From: Plantago elongata
Lineage: Eukaryota > Streptophyta > Magnoliopsida > Lamiales > Plantaginaceae
NCBI GenBank assembly: GCA_036897095.1
Contig: JAYMSP010001028.1
Span: 1 to 37,252 of the forward strand
Direction of reading: 5' to 3'
Length of the DNA stretch: 37,252 bases
Under the pieces are notes generated by a model. The model did no database searches and was not told where the DNA came from. It worked only from the letters and a program-made list of their open reading frames with translations. Positions 32,101-37,252 of the stretch are shown here, piece after piece (positions within the stretch are counted from its first letter, which is position 1; each line of letters starts with the position of its first letter). The position numbers and the translations under genes were made by a program.

Positions 32101-34782
32101 ATAATTGGGCGCATTTCATGTTCACATGTGGAACCTTATCCCTCAACTAGTACCAGACCTTACCATCAATTATCATCTCAGATTGGTCCAATTGGATATT
32201 GTTTTTAGCTCCGTTCTTCTTTTGGTAGTGCATGCTTGCTATATCTGTAGCGAGCTATATTTCCTCTTACATTTCCTAACAGTTCAGCTTCCAGCATGTA
32301 TGCAGTTTATCTGGTCAAAGTATTCTGATGTTCTCTTGCTCTCTATTTCCTTTGTCTAAATGTTCCTTATAGAAAACTCCTTTTCCTTTTCTCCTTTGAC
32401 TTTTCATAGGGTCCATGATAAAATGAGAAGAGACAGTGGAAAGGACCCTGCTACTTATTCTCCTGCTCTGTTAGCTAAACTCTTGATTGGTCAGGTGCGT
32501 TTTTATTTTTATTTTTCAGTGAATGTTGGTTTAAAAGTAACTGAATATATTTTGAGTCTCCATAAATGCAATTCTAGATTCTGATGTCTTGAAAGCTTTC
32601 AGGTGGACAGGAAACTGGTAAAACAGACTGTGATGACTTCAGTTTATGGTGTTACCTATGTTGGTGCACGTGAGCAGATCAAAAGAAGATTGGAAGAGAA
32701 GGGTTTCATTACCGACGACAAACTGCTGTTTTCTGCAGCCTGTTACGCTGCCAGAGTAAGTAATTTGCCAATTCTATTGAGAGACTACAGTTGTGTTCTG
32801 CTTCTGCTTTTGGTTGATATAAATGATACAGTGACTCTTCTTCTGCGAATAATGTATGTTAAAAACAACTTCTCAGGTAACAATGACAGCCCTAGGGGAA
32901 TTATTTCAAGATGCACGTGCAATAATGTGTTGGCTTGGTGACTGTGCAAAGGTATATTCGATATTGAAAAGGAAATTATATGATCTTGAAAGTGCTGGAA
33001 TAGTTAATAAGTTTCTGATCTTTTAATTTATTGTGAAATTTGATAGATTATTGCTTCAGAAAATCAACCTGTGCGCTGGACGACTCCACTTGGTCTTCCC
33101 GTTGTACAACCCTATTTCAAAAATAAACGCCGGCCCGTAAGTTTTTTATGGCTTTAAACAAATATCTTCATTCTGTCATTATCTTAGCTCATGGAGTGGA
33201 ACTTTATGGTGTCATGTTGGGATGTTGGTTATGGCATTACCAGTGCTTGGTGTCTGATTTGATTAATAAGAAGAGATAATGTGGAAGATTTTAGATTTTC
33301 ATGATTCTTTTGCCCCTAAAAGGACGAGGCAGTGCCTAGATTACTTATAGTGATTTAATAATCCAAATTATCACAATTACGTGATATACATGTACTAGCT
33401 AAAGTTGAGTATTATCTTAATTGCTTACATTTCCAAGGGGAATAGTGTAGCCCTGAACTCTGATATGTTAATATTGAACTTGATTTGGTTCTTTGTGAAT
33501 GTAGGTAAGAACTTCTCTCCAAACTTTGTCTTTGTGGGGTTATGGTGATTCGGTAAGACAATATCAACATACTTTATGAAGCCCATGACATAATAACTAC
33601 CAACCATCTTAATATAATGATGAACTGTAGGTTGATGCACGGAAACAGAAAACTGCCTTTCCTCCTAATTTCGTACACTCACTTGATGGTTCACACATGA
33701 TGATGACTGCTGTCGCTTGTAGAGATGCCGGATTGAGTTTTGCAGGTTTTTTTCGTTTCAAGGAAATGATCATTTAGCAATTGCTGCGGTCAAAACCAAT
33801 TTTACAAAATTATTTATTCTGTTACCTTCAGGGGTGCATGATTCGTACTGGACGCATGCATGTGATGTTGATAGGATGAACCAGATACTACGACAAAAGT
33901 TTGTGGAGCTGTACAGCATGCCAATACTTGAAGAGGTAAGGTTCAATATGTTTAGTGGCTTTCAACATCAAATAAACCAATTGCTTTTTGATTCCTTGAT
34001 TTTCTGATTGAATGTCAACCTCCTTACAATTCATTTGTTTTTATTAATTTGTCTTCTAAGATGTAAAGTTAGAGCAACTCGGTAAATGAGTCTAAAGATG
34101 CTTTTGGTGCAGCAGATCCTGAATTGATTAATTTATTTCGAAAAAACTAAATAAATCCAATCTAACTATGGAGAAGCTCCTGAATTCTCTTCTGATAACC
34201 CAAATAACTTGACTCTACTTCTCAGTTTATGACCAAAAACGGAGAAAAATAAACAATAAACAAGAAAGACCAACATGAAAAATACCAAGGACCTGTTATT
34301 CTAATCTGCAACTCTTGTAATAATACTGAAATCCTGCATCCTGAACAGGATAGTATTTTTATGTCCAACTAAGTAACCCTGTTGTCGCATTAGTCTTGGT
34401 ATGTAGTGGAGTGATATTAGTATTAGAACTTGTAGTTTTATGGTAGGGAAATGTGGATTCTATGGCTTCAGAGATTTTATTTTATTTTTAATTTAGGTAA
34501 TTAACTAGATCATTATTTCTTGTTAAAACATCATTTTTTTTTTCCTTGAATGAATTATGCACCATTCTTTTCGGTTTGTGTATAGTTTTGCCTCCAATTT
34601 CAGTTTTACCCTATGAATTGTAAGTTTGTTACCTTACGTTTTTATTTGTATCCCCTGGACTTCATGAACAGCTGCTTGAAAGCTTCCAGGCATCGTATCC
34701 GACACTGACATTCCCCCCTTTGCCTGAGAGAGGAGAGTTTGATCTCAAAGAAGTTCTAGAGTCTCCATACTTCTTCAACTGA
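26151..34782 (+). CDS. RPOTp: Plastid phage-type (T7-like) RNA polymerase, RPOTp/SCA3 type
   Basis: Single-subunit, nuclear-encoded polymerase that transcribes plastid genes. Nineteen exons: 26151-26933, 28105-28308, 28413-28546, 28754-28823, 29519-29577, 29859-29976, 30305-30418, 30561-30689, 31094-31510, 31851-31901, 31996-32066, 32410-32494, 32603-32755, 32877-32951, 33047-33136, 33505-33552, 33631-33745, 33832-33935, 34672-34782. Borders are GT/AG, phases join, and the product is 976 residues (Arabidopsis RpoTp is about 990). The Ser/Pro/His-rich N-terminus looks like a transit peptide. Catalytic motifs match T7 polymerase: IDFRGRAYP with metal-binding Asp555, [16 protein letters not shown] from 677, [11 protein letters not shown] with Lys752 and Tyr760, and [10 protein letters not shown] with metal-binding Asp909; it ends PYFFN like its family. 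Assignment to the plastid paralog, not the mitochondrial (RPOTm) or dual-targeted (RPOTmp) ones, rests on the N-terminus and on the neighbouring At2g24130-type kinase. Nothing appears broken. Confidence 0.93.
26934..28104 (+). other. First intron of the RPOTp gene
   Basis: This 1.17-kb intron (GTTAGT donor, TTGTGAAG acceptor) is T-rich and unique apart from a few recurring ATATTGATATCTTAG-like words near 26980 and 27130. No nested gene is seen. Confidence 0.7.
28976..29002. repeat. Perfect 10-bp hairpin in an RPOTp intron
   Basis: The arms GGGGGTAAAA and TTTTACCCCC are separated by seven bases (TAGTAAT). It lies in the intron between exons 4 and 5, within a stretch unlike its neighbours in base composition. 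Confidence 0.85.
29664..29765 (+). mobile_element. tRNA-derived SINE, plus orientation, in an RPOTp intron
   Basis: Same family as the copy at 24006-24102: GACAATGAAGTGCAGC, A-box-like ATGTTGGTAAGAC, the shared CTTCACCTCCAAC, B-box GGGTTCGAGTCACC and CCTTTAGCCGTTT, then an 18-base poly-A run. It is flanked by AAGAGAATTT (29654-29663) and AAGGGAATTT (29766-29775), a 10-bp target duplication with one mismatch. It lies in the intron between exons 5 and 6 of the polymerase gene, in the sense orientation, and does not touch the splice sites. Confidence 0.88.
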
Positions 34783-36276
34783 CCTTCCGCAATCTTCCTG
34801 CCAATATTTAACATCTGAGCAGTGCCCTGTTCAGTTTTGTACCCCAAGTGTACTTGGCGGGTGGAATGCCAGCGAGTTTGTTTGGATGGCATATCTTCTA
34901 GAGCAGAGTATTAACTCGTAAGTCTTGTCTTTGGTACATGCACACTGAGACTCTGCAATCCTGCATACTGCTACTGGCGGAGACTCCTTGAAATTGTCAT
35001 CTATGCACTGCCGCTGATCGATTTTTGCTGTGGAGTCATAGCAGAAGCAGAATTCAAATGAAAATTTGTGGAGGTGATTCACAGGAACTTCAATATGTCG
35101 AGACATTGTCCGGTTCTGTGTATTCAAATGTTACATGCACTCCATAAGGGACAATGGAGGAAGAAAACAAGGAAGCCAGAATAAAAAGAACCATTTATGG
35201 GTTTTGCGGATGAGGCCTCTTCGGAAACTCTGTGCTATATTAATCCTTGATGGATCCAGATAAAAGAACATGTACGTAGAACAATATTTACTCCTGTAAT
35301 GTGATGCCCTGTGTTTCATAGGACAGAAACGGTACATACACACACATACACACCCCATTGTACAGAAGCTACATTATGTTACTCCAATATAAGACCTGTT
35401 TGGTCTGAAATAATTTTCTGGTCTTCGTTTGCTAACTACTTTTTTCACAGTGCTGTAAGATATGAATTTTCTTGCTGATAAATCTTGTCAATTTCTGTGT
35501 TTGTACCTTTTTAGATGCTGTAATGAATTATAGCAAACAATTCTCCCCCTGCACATTGGCCCTGGTGCAGAATTGCTATTATGTGATTTGAAAGCAGTAT
35601 AAGCACCAGGCATTGGATGTGAAATTCGTGGTACATTGCCTTCCTGTTGTTGAATGTGTATTCCATTGAATATATTTCAGATTTGAGAGATCTAAGTTAC
35701 TCTGTTGCCCATTATCAAAACAGATCTAGGATGGAATAACAAGTGCATTAAAGATATCCTGCTGCCTTGAGCAGTCCGTGACTTTAAACTATGTTCCATT
35801 GAATCATGTCTGTCTTCTCCTACATGCCACTTTATTTATTGTATCTTTTCTTCTTCCAAAATGAGCTTGGTTTCTGCAGAAAAGTGTATTACTACAAGCA
35901 TGAGTTAAGCTTTAATTACTTATTAGTATTGATTAAAGTTTAACTACCAACATTTAATGAAAAAGAAGGTAACTGCCAACATATTCTGTGAGAGAAATCA
36001 AATAAAAGTCAAACTTTTTGCATCATTACGTTGCTAGTTGCTTCTTATTTCCCAGGTCAATTAATATTACTGGTACCTTCTCTCTATCTGTGTGTTTATT
36101 ACAGAGGTGGACTTGAATATGTGCATGGACTACTCACTTCTTTGTAGGTACTCGAGCTGGACTTTTTCTACTTTGGAATAAACAATTTGGCTAGTGTATT
36201 TCAAAGGTGAAATTAGTTGGGAGGAGAAATTTGTGCTTTTAATTAATACATGGATCTTTGCTTATCAGTCGAGGAG
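34783..36276. other. 3' UTR of RPOTp and spacer to the glycine-rich gene
   Basis: The first 500-600 bases are probably the polymerase 3' UTR. After that the sequence is AT-rich, with a short CA/TG-rich run near 35330-35350 (ACATACACACACATACACAC). No further gene is supported. Confidence 0.5.
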
Positions 36277-36284
36277 TATATATA
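36277..36284 (+). promoter_or_regulatory. TATA box of the glycine-rich protein gene
   Basis: TATATATA followed by GGCC, 45 bases upstream of the ATG at 36322. With transcription starting about 30 bases downstream, the 5' leader would be only 10-15 bases and would probably exclude the in-frame ATG at 36310. Confidence 0.65.
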
Positions 36285-36321
36285 GGCCTGGAGATTGTTC
36301 TTGTGTTGCATGCAAATAGAA

Positions 36322-37252
36322 ATGGCTGTACTTAATGCATGCAAGAACAGTAGCAAAATGGTGAGAGCATTTTCGGTTACGTTGGTGATTGTTACTGTTT
36401 TGCTGGTTGGTTCATGTGTAGAAGGGAGGAGGCTGGAGGAGAATGGAGATTTTGAAAAGCCCGATTGCGTGGGAAAAGGTGGTAAGGGCCATAAGGATGG
36501 TGGAAAGGGCCATAAGGATGGTAACAAGCATCATGGGGGAGGTATAGGAGGTGGAAAGGGACATGGTGGAATTGGCAAAGGAGGTGGCTTCGGAAAAGGA
36601 ACCGGTAAAGGAGGTGGAATTGGCCATGGAAAGGGTGGTGGTGGTGGTCCAATTGGAAATCCAGGAAGTGGGATTGGTAAAGGTATTGGTGGCGGTGTTG
36701 GAGGAGGAACCGGTGGCGGTGCTGGTGGAGGCGCCGGAGGCGGTGGTGGAAAGGGCAAAGGTATTGGTGGCGGTGTTGGAGGAGGAACTGGTGGTGGTAC
36801 TGGTGGAGGAGCCGGAGGTGGTGGTGGAATAGGCAAAGGAATTGGTGGTGGTGTTGGAGGAGGAACTGGTGGTGGAATAGGGGGAGGGGCAGGTGGTGGT
36901 GGAGGGATAGGTGGAGGATCCGGTGGTGGAGCTGGTGGCGGCATTGGTGGTGGTGGAGGAGCTGGTGGTGGTGGAGGGATTGGCGGAGGATCCGGTGGTG
37001 GTGGAGGAATAGGTGGGGGATCTGGTGGTGGTGGAGGGATTGGCGGAGGATCCGGTGGTGGCATTGGTGGTGGTGGAGGAGTAGGTGGGGGTGCTGGTGG
37101 TGGTGGAGGGATTGGCGGAGGATCCGGCGGGGGAGCTGGTGGTGGCATTGGTGGTGGTGGAGGCGGAGGAGAAGGCGGGGGGATTGGTGGTGGTGGAGGC
37201 GGAGGAGCTGGGGGGGGCGTTGGTGGGGGGGCCGGGGGAGGGGCGGGAGGGG
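36322..37252 (+). CDS. Secreted glycine-rich (cell-wall type) protein, 3' end off the window
   Basis: One uninterrupted frame of 310 codons runs from ATG 36322 to the last base with no stop, so the gene is cut by the window end. Residues 1-35 form a signal peptide: a basic start, then VRAFSVTLVIVTVLLVGSC. A short acidic stretch (EENGDFEKPDC) follows, then a Lys/His-rich segment (GKGHKDGGKGHKDG), and then an almost pure glycine domain of GGGxGGG units where x is I, V, T, A or S. This is the architecture of class I glycine-rich cell-wall structural proteins; wall location is inferred from the signal peptide. Other in-frame starts are ATG 36310 and ATG 36358; the latter gives a more compact signal peptide. 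No intron is visible so far. The minus-strand proline-rich frame over the same bases is a shadow of this gene. Confidence 0.85.
   Translation, partial: MAVLNACKNSSKMVRAFSVTLVIVTVLLVGSCVEGRRLEENGDFEKPDCVGKGGKGHKDGGKGHKDGNKHHGGGIGGGKGHGGIGKGGGFGKGTGKGGGIGHGKGGGGGPIGNPGSGIGKGIGGGVGGGTGGGAGGGAGGGGGKGKGIGGGVGGGTGGGTGGGAGGGGGIGKGIGGGVGGGTGGGIGGGAGGGGGIGGGSGGGAGGGIGGGGGAGGGGGIGGGSGGGGGIGGGSGGGGGIGGGSGGGIGGGGGVGGGAGGGGGIGGGSGGGAGGGIGGGGGGGEGGGIGGGGGGGAGGGVGGGAGGGAGG

Noticed and set aside
36531-37148. Long minus-strand proline-rich open frame of 205 codons
   Set aside because: It is the reverse complement of the glycine-rich repeats (GGN glycine codons read as proline-type codons). The plus strand has signal peptide, TATA box and a start; the minus strand has none.

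Overview
The window is nuclear DNA of a flowering plant, almost certainly a eudicot. Genes are split by many short AT-rich introns with standard GT/AG borders, spacers are AT-rich and scattered with small non-autonomous transposons, and the products are plant-type: a chloroplast-targeted phage-type RNA polymerase, a non-RD LRR receptor kinase, a GTD-binding (DUF593) protein and a cell-wall glycine-rich protein. I cannot name the species. All exon models were read by eye from splice sites, reading frame and remembered family conservation; no alignment was run.

Left part (1-10.7 kb): a minus-strand gene for a small ubiquitin-fold, Elongin-B-like protein, whose last exon lies off the left end; then a plus-strand calcineurin-B-like EF-hand gene (six exons, 175 residues); then, convergent with it, a minus-strand two-exon WD40 gene for a DPH7-type enzyme of diphthamide synthesis.

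Middle (10.7-20.6 kb): a plus-strand GTD-binding/DUF593 gene with a 5' UTR intron and a 2.1-kb last intron that carries an internal duplication and a decayed copy of the preceding exon end. Facing it is a minus-strand LRR receptor kinase, 976 residues after removal of one 99-nt intron that is itself free of stops. From 20.6 to 26 kb there is no gene: this stretch holds three Stowaway-like MITEs, a C-rich low-complexity tract, a tRNA-derived SINE with a perfect 11-bp target duplication, and an 865-bp Mutator-type foldback element with a perfect 9-bp target duplication.

Right part (26-37.25 kb): a complete 19-exon gene for the plastid nuclear-encoded RNA polymerase (RPOTp/SCA3 type, 976 residues) with all catalytic motifs intact; a second copy of the same SINE sits in one of its introns. 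The window ends inside a glycine-rich secreted protein gene whose reading frame stays open to the last base.

The genes are independent transcription units, not a pathway cluster. The trio DUF593 - LRR kinase - RPOTp matches, as I recall it, the consecutive Arabidopsis loci At2g24140-At2g24130-At2g24120, which suggests conserved microsynteny. I found no clearly new biological system. The most informative unexplained structures are the duplication in the DUF593 gene's last intron, the stop-free intron in the kinase activation segment, and the two well-delimited transposon insertions.
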